64,000 bases of DNA from Leptothrix cholodnii SP-6 (GCF_000019785.1 NC_010524.1:1612001-1676000); one strand, 5' to 3'. Numbered from the stretch's first letter, positions 28,070-36,851 are shown. The notes: generated by a model not told the origin, from the sequence alone. Numbers and translations are program-made.

Positions 28070-28751
28070 GTCGCCATCCGATGCGTCCCTGCACGCTGGC
28101 GGGGCCTGCCTGCGCGCCGTCGATCTCGCCTGCCGGCGCGGCGAGCGCCGCCTCTTCAGCGGCCTGAACCTGCAGCTCCAGCCCGGCCGGCTGATCTGGC
28201 TGCGCGCCGACAACGGCCGCGGCAAGACCAGCCTGCTGCGCCTGCTGGCCGGCCTGGCGGCGCCCGAGTCCGGTGACGTGCTGCTGGCCGACCGGCCGGT
28301 GCGCAAGGCCGCGGCGCTCGGGCTGCGACCGGTCTACATCGGCCATGCCAACGGCCTGAAAGAGGATCTGAGCGCGGCCGAGACGCTGACCTTCATGGCG
28401 CGCCTGCACGGTCGTTCGACCGGGCAGGGCGGGGCGGCGGTGCCCGCGGCGCTGACGCGCATGGGCATGGCCAGCCGGATCGACGCGCCGGTGCGCACGC
28501 TCTCGCAGGGCCAGCGCCGCCGGGTCGCGCTGGCGCGGCTGGCGCTCGAGGACGCGCCGCTGCCGTGGATCCTCGACGAGCCCTACGACGCGCTCGACAG
28601 CGCCGGCATCGGCGCGCTCGACGGCCTGCTGGGCGAACACCTGGCGCGTGGCGGCAGCGCCATCCTCACCAGCCACCAGCCGCTGGCCGCCACCGCGCCG
28701 CCGGCGCAGACGGTCTGGCTGGGCCGCAATGGCGTCGAGGAGCGCTCATGA
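27984..28751 (+). CDS. ccmA: Haem exporter ATP-binding protein CcmA
   Basis: ABC ATPase of the CcmABCD complex, which releases holo-CcmE during cytochrome c maturation. It has a Walker A motif (ADNGRGKTSLLRL), a signature motif (LSQGQRRRVALARL), Walker B (PLPWILDEPYDALD) and an H-loop (TSHQPL). The farthest ATG (27984) overlaps the barrel gene by 86 nt. Normal CcmA length (~205-230 aa) and the position of the ABC domain make GTG 28032 or GTG 28050 more likely real starts. Its stop overlaps the ccmB ATG. Start uncertain, function secure. Confidence 0.92.
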   Translation: MKSRTSPAPPATKIATVSSTTLVDVTTSESPSDASLHAGGACLRAVDLACRRGERRLFSGLNLQLQPGRLIWLRADNGRGKTSLLRLLAGLAAPESGDVLLADRPVRKAAALGLRPVYIGHANGLKEDLSAAETLTFMARLHGRSTGQGGAAVPAALTRMGMASRIDAPVRTLSQGQRRRVALARLALEDAPLPWILDEPYDALDSAGIGALDGLLGEHLARGGSAILTSHQPLAATAPPAQTVWLGRNGVEERS

Positions 28752-29461
28752 GTGCGCTCATCACGTCCGAAGCCGAAGCCACGCCTGACACCGGCTTCGC
28801 GCCGCTGCTGGCACTGGTGATGCGCGACCTGCGCCTGGCCGCGCGCCGGCGCAGCGAGGCGGCGCTGCCGCTGGTGTTCTTCATCGTCGCCGCCGGGCTG
28901 TTCCCGCTCGGCGTCGGGCCCGAGACCGAAACCCTGCGCCAGATCGCGCCGGGCGTGGTGTGGGTCTGCGCGCTGCTGGCGGCGATGCTGTCGATCAACC
29001 AGCTCTACGCCGCCGACCACGCCGACGGCTCGCTCGAGCAGATGCTGCTGAGCGGCCAGCCGCTGGCGCTGGTCGCGCTGGCGCGGTCGCTGTCGCACTG
29101 GCTGCTGACGGGGCTGCCGCTGGTGCTGACGGCGCCGCTGTTCGGCGTCATGTTCGACCTGTCGGCCGAGGGCATCGGCTCGCTGGTGATCGGGCTGCTG
29201 CTGGGCACGCCGGTGCTGAGCCTGCTCGGCAATGTCGGTGCGGCGCTCACGCTGGGCCTGCGCAGCGGCGGCATGCTGGTGTTCCTGCTGGTGCTGCCGC
29301 TGGCGGTGCCGGTACTTATTTTTGGAACTGGCGCCGTGGCGGCGGTCGAAGTGGGTATGTCGCCTCAGCCACACTACGCCCTGCTCGGCGCCCTGTTGAT
29401 CGCCACCGCCGGCCTCGCCCCGCTGGCCAGCGGGGCGGCCTTGCGGATCTCGACCGAATGA
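28748..29461 (+). CDS. ccmB: Haem exporter membrane subunit CcmB
   Basis: A 237-aa permease subunit with about six transmembrane helices, partner of CcmA. Typical segments are VMRDLRLAARRRSEAALPLVFFI near the N-terminus, the helix with SINQLYAADHADGSLEQMLL, and the Gly/Leu-rich GIGSLVIGLLLGTPVLSLLGN. The start is fixed by the ATGA overlap with ccmA. A 211-bp gap follows before ccmC, the longest inside the ccm block. Confidence 0.94.
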   Translation: MSALITSEAEATPDTGFAPLLALVMRDLRLAARRRSEAALPLVFFIVAAGLFPLGVGPETETLRQIAPGVVWVCALLAAMLSINQLYAADHADGSLEQMLLSGQPLALVALARSLSHWLLTGLPLVLTAPLFGVMFDLSAEGIGSLVIGLLLGTPVLSLLGNVGAALTLGLRSGGMLVFLLVLPLAVPVLIFGTGAVAAVEVGMSPQPHYALLGALLIATAGLAPLASGAALRISTE

Positions 29462-29640
29462 GCCGGTCGTCGACAGCCGAAGGGCCGCGGCCTGCGTCGT
29501 GTATGGCGTGCACGGCACACTACCGCCGCGCCGCAAGTGCGCCAGCCGACCTGCTAACCATTCGTTCATGATCTACGTCAAGAATCCAGCCTGCCGGAAT
29601 CGATGAGACTGTCGCCCTTGTCACGGTCTGCCTGAGCCCT

Positions 29641-29670
29641 GCGAGCGCGCCACCCGCGAGCGCGCCACCC
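29641..29670 (+). repeat. Perfect tandem repeat of a 15-mer just before ccmC
   Basis: GCGAGCGCGCCACCC occurs twice head to tail, ending two bases before the ccmC ATG. It occupies the place where a Shine-Dalgarno sequence should be, and none is visible. Confidence 0.8.
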
Positions 29671-29672
29671 CG

Positions 29673-30416
29673 ATGAAGAAACTGCACCTTTTCCATTTCT
29701 CAGCGCCATCGCGCTTCTATGCGCTCACCGGCGCCCTGCTGCCCTGGCTGTGGACCGCCGCGGCGCTGCTGGCGGCCGCCGGCCTGTACATCGGTTTCGT
29801 GATCGCCCCGACCGACGCCACCCAGGGCGAGGTCTATCGCGTCATCTTCATCCACGTGCCGACCGCCTGGGTGTCGATGGTGCTGTACCTGGCGATGGCG
29901 TTCTGGGCTGCGATCGGCTGGGCCTTCAACGCGCGCATGGGCTCGATGCTCGCGCGTGCCATCGCCCCGACCGGCGCGCTGTTCACCTTCATGGCGCTGT
30001 GGACCGGCGCCCTGTGGGGCAAGCCGACCTGGGGCACCTGGTGGGTCTGGGACGCGCGGCTGACGTCCGAGTTCATCCTGCTGCTGCTCTACCTCGGCTA
30101 CATGGCGCTGGTGGCGGCGATCGACGACACCCGCCGTGCCGACCGGGCCGGTGCACTGCTGGCGGTGGTGGGCGCGGTCAACGTGCCGATCATCTATTTC
30201 TCGGTGAAGTGGTGGAACACCCTGCACCAGGGCGCGTCGGTCAGCCTGACCGCCGCACCCAAGATGGCCGAGACCATGCTCAACGCGATGCTGCTGATGA
30301 GCCTGGCCTGCTGGGCCTACGCGTTCGCGATGGTCTTCATGCGCACCCGGGCCATCATCCTCGAGCGCGAGCGCGAGACCGCCTGGGTGGGCGAACTGGC
30401 CGGGAGGCCGACATGA
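29673..30416 (+). CDS. ccmC: Haem-handling membrane protein CcmC
   Basis: CcmC loads haem onto CcmE in the periplasm. The 247-aa protein has six TM helices and the WWD-type motif (TWGTWWVWDARLTS) flanked by conserved periplasmic histidines (VIFIHVPTAWVS and WWNTLHQGAS). The N-terminus (LFHFSAPSRFYALTGALLPW) matches family starts, so the ATG at 29673 is right despite lacking a ribosome site. The stop overlaps the ccmD start (ATGA). Confidence 0.96.
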   Translation: MKKLHLFHFSAPSRFYALTGALLPWLWTAAALLAAAGLYIGFVIAPTDATQGEVYRVIFIHVPTAWVSMVLYLAMAFWAAIGWAFNARMGSMLARAIAPTGALFTFMALWTGALWGKPTWGTWWVWDARLTSEFILLLLYLGYMALVAAIDDTRRADRAGALLAVVGAVNVPIIYFSVKWWNTLHQGASVSLTAAPKMAETMLNAMLLMSLACWAYAFAMVFMRTRAIILERERETAWVGELAGRPT

Positions 30417-30568
30417 GCGATTACCTTTCCATGGGCGGCCATGGTCTTTACATCTGGGGTTCGTACGCGATGTGCGCGCTGGTGATGGCCGTCGAGGCCA
30501 TGCTGGTGCTGCAGCGCCAGCGCCGGGCCCGCCATGCCGCCAAGGCGGCGATCGACGAGGAAAACTGA
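30413..30568 (+). CDS. ccmD: Haem exporter small subunit CcmD
   Basis: A 51-aa single-pass membrane peptide, typical for CcmD, which is needed to release holo-CcmE from CcmABC. It has the conserved N-terminal pattern (DYLSMGGHGLYIWGSYAM) and a basic C-terminal tail (QRQRRARHAAK). The start is set by ATGA overlap with ccmC. Confidence 0.9.
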   Translation: MSDYLSMGGHGLYIWGSYAMCALVMAVEAMLVLQRQRRARHAAKAAIDEEN

Positions 30569-30601
30569 CATGCAACAACCCCCACGCTCACTGCGTTCGC
30601 T

Positions 30602-30650
30602 GCCCCCCGAGGGGGCGCTCAGGGCCCATCGGGCGGCCGGGCGGGCCCTG
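30602..30650 (+). repeat. Two consecutive GC hairpins between ccmD and ccmE, probably a dispersed repeat
   Basis: Stem 1 is GCCCCC-CGA-GGGGGC (30602-30616). Stem 2 is CAGGGCCC / GGGCCCTG (30620-30627 with 30643-30650, 15-nt loop), ending two bases before the ccmE ATG. The C-rich/G-rich core resembles small palindromic elements scattered in Burkholderiales genomes; I recognise the style but cannot confirm copy number. No Shine-Dalgarno is left for ccmE outside the stem. Confidence 0.6.
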
Positions 30651-30652
30651 TC

Positions 30653-31114
30653 ATGAAACCCCGTCACAAGCGCCTGGCCATCGCCGGCGGCGTGCTGGTC
30701 GCTGTGGGCGCGATCGCCACCCTGGTGCTCAACGCCTTCCAGAGCAATCTGGTGTTCTTCTATTCGCCCAGCCAGGTGGTCGCCAAGGAGGTGCCCGACG
30801 GCCGCACCTTCCGCCTGGGCGGCATGGTCGAGGACGGCAGCGTCAAGCGCGAGGGCGTGATGGTGAGCTTTGTCGTCACCGACACGGTGCAGAAGGTGCC
30901 GGTGCGCTTCGAGGGCATCCTGCCCGACCTCTTCAAGGAGGGCAAAGGCGTGGTCGCACAGGGCAAGGTCGAGGGCGGCACCTTCATCGCCAAGGAAGTG
31001 CTGGCCAAGCACGATGAAAACTACATGCCGCCCGAAGCCGCCGAGGCGCTCAAGCGCGCCAAGGAAGGCGGCCAGATGCAGAGCAGCCAGGCTGCCACCG
31101 GAGACCCGCGATGA
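30653..31114 (+). CDS. ccmE: Periplasmic haem chaperone CcmE
   Basis: CcmE binds haem covalently in the periplasm and hands it to the CcmFH ligase. The 153-aa protein has an N-terminal membrane anchor (about 8-27), an OB-fold body ([19 protein letters not shown]...) and the haem-binding His120 in [10 protein letters not shown], the HxxxY form. The C-terminal ~25 residues are a flexible Lys/Gln-rich tail. The stop overlaps the ccmF ATG. Confidence 0.96.
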   Translation: MKPRHKRLAIAGGVLVAVGAIATLVLNAFQSNLVFFYSPSQVVAKEVPDGRTFRLGGMVEDGSVKREGVMVSFVVTDTVQKVPVRFEGILPDLFKEGKGVVAQGKVEGGTFIAKEVLAKHDENYMPPEAAEALKRAKEGGQMQSSQAATGDPR

Positions 31115-33093
31115 TTCCTGAAATCGGCCACTTCATGCTCTGGCTCGCCGTCGGGGTGTCACTGGTGCTGAGCACCGTGCCCCTGGTGGGCGCGCAGCGC
31201 GGCCGCTCCGACTGGATGGCGCTGGCGCGGCCGCTGACCTGGCTGCTGTTCGTGCTGGTCTCGATCTCGATGGTCACGCTCGGCAGCGCCTTCGTCTCGC
31301 ACGACTTCTCGGTGCTCTACGTCGCCTCGCACTCCAACACGGCGCTGCCGCTGGCCTATCGCATCGCCGGCATCTGGGGCGGCCATGAAGGCTCGCTGCT
31401 GCTGTGGCTGCTGATGCTGTGCCTGTGGATGCTGGCGGTGGCGCAGTTCAGCAAGGAACTGCCGCTGCCGGTGCTGGCGCGCATCCTGGCGGTGATGGGC
31501 ATGGTCAGCGTGGGCTTCCTGGCCTTCACGCTGATGACGTCGAATCCGTTCGACCGCCTGCTGCCGGCCGCGCTCGAAGGCCGTGACCTGAACCCGCTGC
31601 TGCAGGATCCGGGCATGGTGATCCACCCGCCGATGCTCTACATGGGCTACGTCGGCTTCTCGGTGGCGTTCGCGTTCGCGATCGCGGCGCTGATCGGCGG
31701 CAACCTCGACGCCCAGTGGGCGCGCTGGAGCCGGCCCTGGACCACCGCCGCCTGGGCGTTCCTGACGATCGGCATCGCGCTCGGTTCCTGGTGGGCGTAT
31801 TACGAACTGGGCTGGGGCGGCTGGTGGTTCTGGGATCCGGTCGAAAACGCCTCCTTCATGCCGTGGCTGGTCGGCACCGCGCTGATCCACTCGCTGGCGG
31901 TGACCGAAAAGCGCGGCAGCTTCAAGAACTGGACCGTGCTGCTGGCGATCATGGCGTTTTCGCTGTCGCTGGTCGGTACCTTCCTGGTCCGCTCGGGCGT
32001 GCTGTCGTCGGTGCACGCGTTTGCCACCGACCCGGCCCGCGGCCTGTTCATCCTCGGTTTCCTGGTGGTGGTGATCGGCGCTTCGCTGACGCTCTACGCC
32101 TGGCGTGCCCCGAGCGTCGGACTGGGCGCGCGTTTCGGCCTGATGTCGCGCGAGACGCTGCTGCTGGGCAACAACGTGCTGCTGGTCGTGGCCACCGGCG
32201 CGGTGCTGCTGGGCACGCTCTACCCGTTGGCGCTCGACGCCCTGAACATGGGCAAGATCTCGGTCGGCCCGCCGTACTTCGACACCGTCTTCATGCCGCT
32301 GATGGCGCCGCTGGTGTTCTTGATGGGCGTGGGCCCGATGGCGCGCTGGAAGCAGGCCGAGGTGCCCGACCTGGCGCGCCGCCTGAGCTGGGCCGCCGGC
32401 GTCACGGTGGTGGCCGCGCTCGGCAGCGGCTGGCTGGCCGGCGAGATCACGCTGGTCACGACCGCCGGCCTGCTGATGGGCTGGTGGGTGGTGACCTCGG
32501 TGGCCACCGACCTGTGGGAGAAGATCCGCCCGCTGCCCGGCGTGGCCACGACCCGCCAGCGCGCGGCTCAGCTGCAGCGTGCCACCGTCGGCATGATGGT
32601 GGCCCACCTGGGCGTGGCGGCGTTCATCTTCGGCGTCGCGCTGGTCAAGGGTTACGAGGTCGAACGCGACGTGCAGATGAACCTGGGCGACACCACCACG
32701 GTGGCCGGCTACACCTTCACCTTCCTGGGCGTGCGTGAAGTGCAGGGCCCCAACTATGCGGCGGCACAAGGCCAGATCAAGGTCACCAGGAACGGCCAGA
32801 CCGTGGCCGAGATGCACCCCGAGAAGCGCGTCTACCGCGTGCAGCGCAACCCGATGACCGAGGCGGCCATCCGCAGCGGTTTCACCGGTGACCTGTACGT
32901 CTCGCTCGGCGAGCCGGTGGCCGGCAGCGACGCCTGGATCGTGCGCGTCTACGTCAAGCCCTTCGTCAACTGGATCTGGGGCGGCTGCTTCCTGATGGCC
33001 CTTGGCGGCGTGCTCGCCATGACCGACCGGCGCTATCGCCGCGCCACCCGTGAAGCCGCTGCACGTGCCGACCTGCAAGGAGCCCAGGCATGA
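31111..33093 (+). CDS. ccmF: Cytochrome c haem lyase subunit CcmF
   Basis: A large (660 aa) membrane component of the haem ligase that attaches haem to CXXCH proteins. About 14-15 TM helices are expected and the hydrophobicity agrees. Signatures include [16 protein letters not shown], the WWD motif [19 protein letters not shown] and the haem-ligand histidine region [16 protein letters not shown]. It is coupled by ATGA overlaps to both ccmE and ccmG. Confidence 0.97.
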   Translation: MIPEIGHFMLWLAVGVSLVLSTVPLVGAQRGRSDWMALARPLTWLLFVLVSISMVTLGSAFVSHDFSVLYVASHSNTALPLAYRIAGIWGGHEGSLLLWLLMLCLWMLAVAQFSKELPLPVLARILAVMGMVSVGFLAFTLMTSNPFDRLLPAALEGRDLNPLLQDPGMVIHPPMLYMGYVGFSVAFAFAIAALIGGNLDAQWARWSRPWTTAAWAFLTIGIALGSWWAYYELGWGGWWFWDPVENASFMPWLVGTALIHSLAVTEKRGSFKNWTVLLAIMAFSLSLVGTFLVRSGVLSSVHAFATDPARGLFILGFLVVVIGASLTLYAWRAPSVGLGARFGLMSRETLLLGNNVLLVVATGAVLLGTLYPLALDALNMGKISVGPPYFDTVFMPLMAPLVFLMGVGPMARWKQAEVPDLARRLSWAAGVTVVAALGSGWLAGEITLVTTAGLLMGWWVVTSVATDLWEKIRPLPGVATTRQRAAQLQRATVGMMVAHLGVAAFIFGVALVKGYEVERDVQMNLGDTTTVAGYTFTFLGVREVQGPNYAAAQGQIKVTRNGQTVAEMHPEKRVYRVQRNPMTEAAIRSGFTGDLYVSLGEPVAGSDAWIVRVYVKPFVNWIWGGCFLMALGGVLAMTDRRYRRATREAAARADLQGAQA

Positions 33094-33620
33094 AGAGTCT
33101 GAAGTTCCTGGTGCCGCTGGCGCTGTTCCTGGTGCTGGCGGGGTTCCTGCTGGTCGGCCTGAACCGCGACCCGCGTGAAGTGCCGTCGCCGCTGATCGGC
33201 AAGCCGGCGCCCGAGTTCGCGCTGCCGCGTCTCGACGATGGCGCCCAGACCATCCAGCGCGCCGACCTGCTCGGCCAGGTCTGGATGCTCAACGTCTGGG
33301 CCTCGTGGTGCGTGGCCTGCCGCCAGGAGCACCCGCTGCTGGTCGAGTACGCCAAGCAGAAGCGCCTGCCGATCTACGGCCTGAACTACAAGGACGAACG
33401 CGCCGACGGCCAGCAGTGGCTGGCGCAGTTCGGCAACCCCTACACCGCGTCGCTGTACGACCGGGCCGGCCGGGTCGGCATCGATTTCGGCGTCTACGGC
33501 GTGCCCGAGACCTTCATCATCGACCGCGAGGGCGTGGTGCGCATGAAGCACATCGGCCCGCTGACACCCGAGGTGATCCGCGAGCGCATCGAACCCCTGC
33601 TGAGGCAACTGAATGCATAA
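33090..33620 (+). CDS. ccmG: Thiol:disulfide reductase CcmG (DsbE)
   Basis: Membrane-anchored periplasmic thioredoxin that keeps apocytochrome CXXCH cysteines reduced. The 176-aa protein has one N-terminal TM (about 4-24), a thioredoxin fold with active site WASWCVACRQEHP, and the cis-Pro segment GVYGVPETFIIDREG. It overlaps ccmF by 4 nt and ccmH by 8 nt. Confidence 0.96.
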   Translation: MKSLKFLVPLALFLVLAGFLLVGLNRDPREVPSPLIGKPAPEFALPRLDDGAQTIQRADLLGQVWMLNVWASWCVACRQEHPLLVEYAKQKRLPIYGLNYKDERADGQQWLAQFGNPYTASLYDRAGRVGIDFGVYGVPETFIIDREGVVRMKHIGPLTPEVIRERIEPLLRQLNA

Positions 33621-34152
33621 GCGGTTCCTGACGATCGCCGCCCTGGCTGCGGCGCTGGGCGGCCCGATGGCCGGTTCCGCGCTGGCGGCCGATGCGCTGC
33701 CGGCGGCGGCCAACCCGGAGCTCGAGGCGCGCATGGTGCGCATCACCGCCGAGCTGCGCTGCCTGGTCTGCCAGAACCAGACCGTGGCCGATTCGAACTC
33801 CGAGCTGGCCAACGACCTGCGCCAGCAGGTGCGCGAGATGCTCGATCGCGGCGCCACCGATGCCGAGATCATCGCCTTCATGACCGCGCGCTACGGCGAC
33901 TTCGTGCTCTACCGCCCGCCGGTCAAGGGCACCACCGCCTTGCTGTGGGCCGGCCCGGCCCTGCTGCTGCTGGGGGGCGCGGCCACGCTGGTGCTGGTGC
34001 TGCGCCGCCGCGCCCGCCTGCCGGCAGAGGCTTTCGACGTCGACGAGACCGCCTCCGGCGCGGCCGCCGACGATGCGCCCGGCGCCGCTCCCGCGGCCTC
34101 GACCGGCGCCGCCGGCCTGCCGGCCCAGCCGCGCTCGACCGCCCAATCCTGA
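33613..34152 (+). CDS. ccmH: Apocytochrome c thiol-handling protein CcmH
   Basis: CcmH receives electrons from CcmG and works with CcmF at the ligation step. The 179-aa protein has a signal peptide (about 1-25), the redox motif LRCLVCQNQTVADSNS, and a C-terminal TM (about 107-128) followed by an Ala/Pro-rich tail. This is the short CcmH form, with the CcmI function on a separate gene as expected when ccmI follows. Confidence 0.95.
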   Translation: MHKRFLTIAALAAALGGPMAGSALAADALPAAANPELEARMVRITAELRCLVCQNQTVADSNSELANDLRQQVREMLDRGATDAEIIAFMTARYGDFVLYRPPVKGTTALLWAGPALLLLGGAATLVLVLRRRARLPAEAFDVDETASGAAADDAPGAAPAASTGAAGLPAQPRSTAQS

Positions 34153-34157
34153 CTCTC

Positions 34158-34178
34158 GCGCGCGGCAGCGCCGCGCGC
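34158..34178 (+). repeat. Perfect 9-bp hairpin between ccmH and ccmI
   Basis: GCGCGCGGC-AGC-GCCGCGCGC in the 44-bp gap. There is no T tract, so it is more likely an RNA-stability or processing element than a terminator, since ccmI continues the operon. Confidence 0.45.
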
Positions 34179-34196
34179 CGTACCCGAGATCGTTTC

Positions 34197-35528
34197 ATGA
34201 CCCCAGACATTGCCAGCCTGCGCCGTCAGTTGCAGCAGCTGCAGGAATTGCACGCCACCGGCGTGATCGACGCCGACACCTTCGAGCAGGGCAAGCACAA
34301 GCTCGAGCGCCAGATGGTCGACCAGGTGATGGCCGGCGGCGACGACGCGTCCGCCGCGGCGGCCCCTGCCGTCGCCGTGCCGGCGGTGGGTCAGGCGGCG
34401 CCGACTGCGATTGCACCGCTGGCTGCGGCCGTCCAGGCGGCCACGCCACGGCCGCGTCCGTCGGCGCGCCTGTGGGCACTCAGCAGCGTGTTCACGCTGC
34501 TGGTCGCGGTGGCTGGTTATGCCGTGTACGGGACGCCCGCCCAGTTGACCGCCGACGGCGCCTCGATGGCGGCGGCGGGCGGCGGCGCGGCAGCGCAGGG
34601 CGAGGGCGCCGGTCCGGCCGGCAGTGCGGCATCCCACGAGATCACGCCCGAGCAGATCGCCGCACTGGCCGACCGCCTGCGCGAGCGCCTGCAGACCGAG
34701 CCCGACAACGCCGAAGGCTGGGCGATGCTGGCACGCGCCTACAACATGCTCGGCCGCGCCGAAGATGCCGCGCCGGCCTACAAGCGGGCGATCGAGCTCA
34801 ACGGCCAGGACGCCGGCCTGATGTCCGACTACGCCGACATCCTGGCCGTCAGCAACGACCGCCAGCTCGAAGGCGAGCCGCTCAAGCTGATCGAGCGAGC
34901 GCTCAAGATCGACCCCAACCAGCCCAAGGCGCTGTCGCTGGCCGGCACCGCCGCCTTCAACCGCAAGGACTACGCCGGCGCGGTGCGCTACTGGGAGCGC
35001 ATCCTGGTCAACCTGCCGCCCGATTCGCCGATGCTCGACCAGGTGCGTGGCAGCGTCGACGAGGCCCGCAAGCTCGGCGGCCTGCCGGCGCGCTCGGCCA
35101 CCGCCGCGACCACCGCCGCCGCCGTCGCGCCGGCTGCACAGCCCGCACCTGCCGCGGCCCGGGCCACCGCCGATGCGGCCACCGCGCAGGTCAGCGGCAC
35201 CGTCACGCTGTCGAAGGACCTGGCCGGCAAGGCCGGGCCGGACGACACCGTCTTCATCTTCGCCCGCGCCGCCGAAGGCCCGCGCATGCCGCTGGCGATC
35301 CTGCGCAAGCAGGTCAAGGACCTGCCCGTCACCTTCAAGCTCGACGACAGCACGGCGATGGGGCCGCAGATGAAGCTGTCCAACTTCCCGCAGGTGGTGG
35401 TGGGCGCGCGCATCAGCAAGAGCGGCAACGCGATGCCGCAGCCGGGTGATCTGCAGGGCATCAGCGCCCCGGTGGCGCTGGGCAGCAACGGCCTGAAGAT
35501 CGAGATCAACCAGGCCGTCGGGCCCTGA
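34197..35528 (+). CDS. ccmI: Cytochrome c biogenesis protein CcmI (apocytochrome chaperone)
   Basis: CcmI binds the C-termini of apocytochromes and presents them to CcmFH. I start at MTPDIASLRRQL (34197), giving 443 aa; the frame is open further upstream only as shadow. A helical N-terminus is followed by a TM (about 87-107, LWALSSVFTLLVAVAGYAVYG), two or three TPR units (about 150-290, WAMLARAYNMLGRAEDAAPAYKRAI), an Ala-rich linker, and a C-terminal beta domain (about 330-440, VSGTVTLSKDLAGK through FPQVVVGARISKSGNAMPQPGDL). Unlike the E. coli fusion this is a separate gene. Confidence 0.92.
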   Translation: MTPDIASLRRQLQQLQELHATGVIDADTFEQGKHKLERQMVDQVMAGGDDASAAAAPAVAVPAVGQAAPTAIAPLAAAVQAATPRPRPSARLWALSSVFTLLVAVAGYAVYGTPAQLTADGASMAAAGGGAAAQGEGAGPAGSAASHEITPEQIAALADRLRERLQTEPDNAEGWAMLARAYNMLGRAEDAAPAYKRAIELNGQDAGLMSDYADILAVSNDRQLEGEPLKLIERALKIDPNQPKALSLAGTAAFNRKDYAGAVRYWERILVNLPPDSPMLDQVRGSVDEARKLGGLPARSATAATTAAAVAPAAQPAPAAARATADAATAQVSGTVTLSKDLAGKAGPDDTVFIFARAAEGPRMPLAILRKQVKDLPVTFKLDDSTAMGPQMKLSNFPQVVVGARISKSGNAMPQPGDLQGISAPVALGSNGLKIEINQAVGP

Positions 35529-35534
35529 TCGCCG

Positions 35535-36851
35535 ATGGATTACGTCGCGCTCTACCTCGCGGTGCTGGTGCTGCCGCTGGCCTGGTACATCTGGCAGCAG
35601 CGCCGCAAGGCCAGCGCGCATGCGCAGGCCTTCCAGGAGGCTGAAGCGGCCGGCCTGAACGAGCCGCCCTCGCTGCATCCGGTGATCGACCCGGCGCGCT
35701 GCATCGGCTCGGGCTCGTGCACCAAGGCCTGTCCGGAAGACGCGCTGGGCATGGTCGGCGGCAAGGCGGTGCTGGTCAACGCGTCGGCCTGCATCGGTCA
35801 CGGCGCCTGCCAGGCGGCGTGTCCGTTCGACGCCATCTCGCTGGTGTTCGGCACCGAAAAGCGCGGCATGGAGATCCCGCCGCTGTCGCCGCAGTTCGAG
35901 AGCAGCGTGCCCGGTCTCTACATCGCCGGCGAACTGGGCGGCATGGGCCTGATCCGCAAGGCCGCCGAGCAGGGCCGCCAGGCGATGGACGCCATCAAGG
36001 CCCGCTGCGCCGCCGCGCCCGCGGCTTCAGGTTCGCCGGACGCGCTCGACGTGCTGATCGTCGGCTGCGGCCCGGCCGGCATCTCCGCCGGCCTGGCGGC
36101 CAAGGCGCACGGCCTGCGTTACCGCATCGTCGAGCAGGAAGACGCGCTCGGCGGCACCGTCTACCACTACCCGCGCAACAAGATCGCCATGACCGCGCCG
36201 GTCGAGCTGGCGATCGTCGGCAAGGTCAGGTTCGGCGAGGTGCAGAAGGAAAAGCTGCTGGCCTTCTGGCAGGACGTGGTCGCCAAGACGCAGTTGCAGA
36301 TCCAGTTTTCCGAACGCATGGACGACATCAGCCCGGCCGACGGCGGCGAGGGCTTTGTCGTCAAGACCAGCACCGGCAGCCACGCCACCCGCACCGTGCT
36401 GCTGGCGATGGGCCGGCGCGGCTCGCCGCGCAAGCTCGACGTGCCGGGCGAGGAATCCGCCAAGGTCGTCTACCGGCTGATCGACGCCGAGCAGTACCGC
36501 GGCCAGGCCGTGCTGGTGGTGGGCGGCGGCGACAGCGCGCTCGAGGCGGCGATCTCGATCTCCGAGCAGCCCGGCACCGACGTGACGCTGAGCTACCGCA
36601 GCGCGGCGTTTTCGCGCGTCAAGGGCAAGAACCGCGACCGGCTGGCGCAGCAGCAGGCGGCCGGGCGGCTGCGGGTGCTGCTCAACTCGAAGGTCACGTC
36701 GATCGACGCCGATCAGGTCCACCTGGTCGAAGGCGACAACAGGCTGAGCCTGCCCAATCAGGCCGTGATCGTCTGTGCCGGCGGCCTGCCGCCGACGCCG
36801 CTGCTGCAGCGCATCGGCATCCGGTTCGAGACCAAGCACGGCACGCAGTAG
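35535..36851 (+). CDS. Membrane-anchored iron-sulfur/FAD NAD(P)-binding oxidoreductase
   Basis: 438 aa, six bases after the ccmI stop. An N-terminal TM helix (about 3-20) precedes a ferredoxin-like domain with motifs CIGSGSCTKACPE and CIGHGACQAACPF. In both, the second Cys of the usual CxxCxxCxxxCP is replaced, by Ser and by His. Then comes a thioredoxin-reductase-like fold: FAD site VLIVGCGPAGISAG, NAD(P) site LVVGGGDSALEAA and a C-terminal IVCAGGLPPTP. No redox CxxC of thioredoxin reductase is present. It could exchange electrons between NAD(P)H and the membrane or quinone pool. Co-orientation with the cytochrome locus suggests participation in it; the substrate is unknown. Confidence 0.78.
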   Translation: MDYVALYLAVLVLPLAWYIWQQRRKASAHAQAFQEAEAAGLNEPPSLHPVIDPARCIGSGSCTKACPEDALGMVGGKAVLVNASACIGHGACQAACPFDAISLVFGTEKRGMEIPPLSPQFESSVPGLYIAGELGGMGLIRKAAEQGRQAMDAIKARCAAAPAASGSPDALDVLIVGCGPAGISAGLAAKAHGLRYRIVEQEDALGGTVYHYPRNKIAMTAPVELAIVGKVRFGEVQKEKLLAFWQDVVAKTQLQIQFSERMDDISPADGGEGFVVKTSTGSHATRTVLLAMGRRGSPRKLDVPGEESAKVVYRLIDAEQYRGQAVLVVGGGDSALEAAISISEQPGTDVTLSYRSAAFSRVKGKNRDRLAQQQAAGRLRVLLNSKVTSIDADQVHLVEGDNRLSLPNQAVIVCAGGLPPTPLLQRIGIRFETKHGTQ

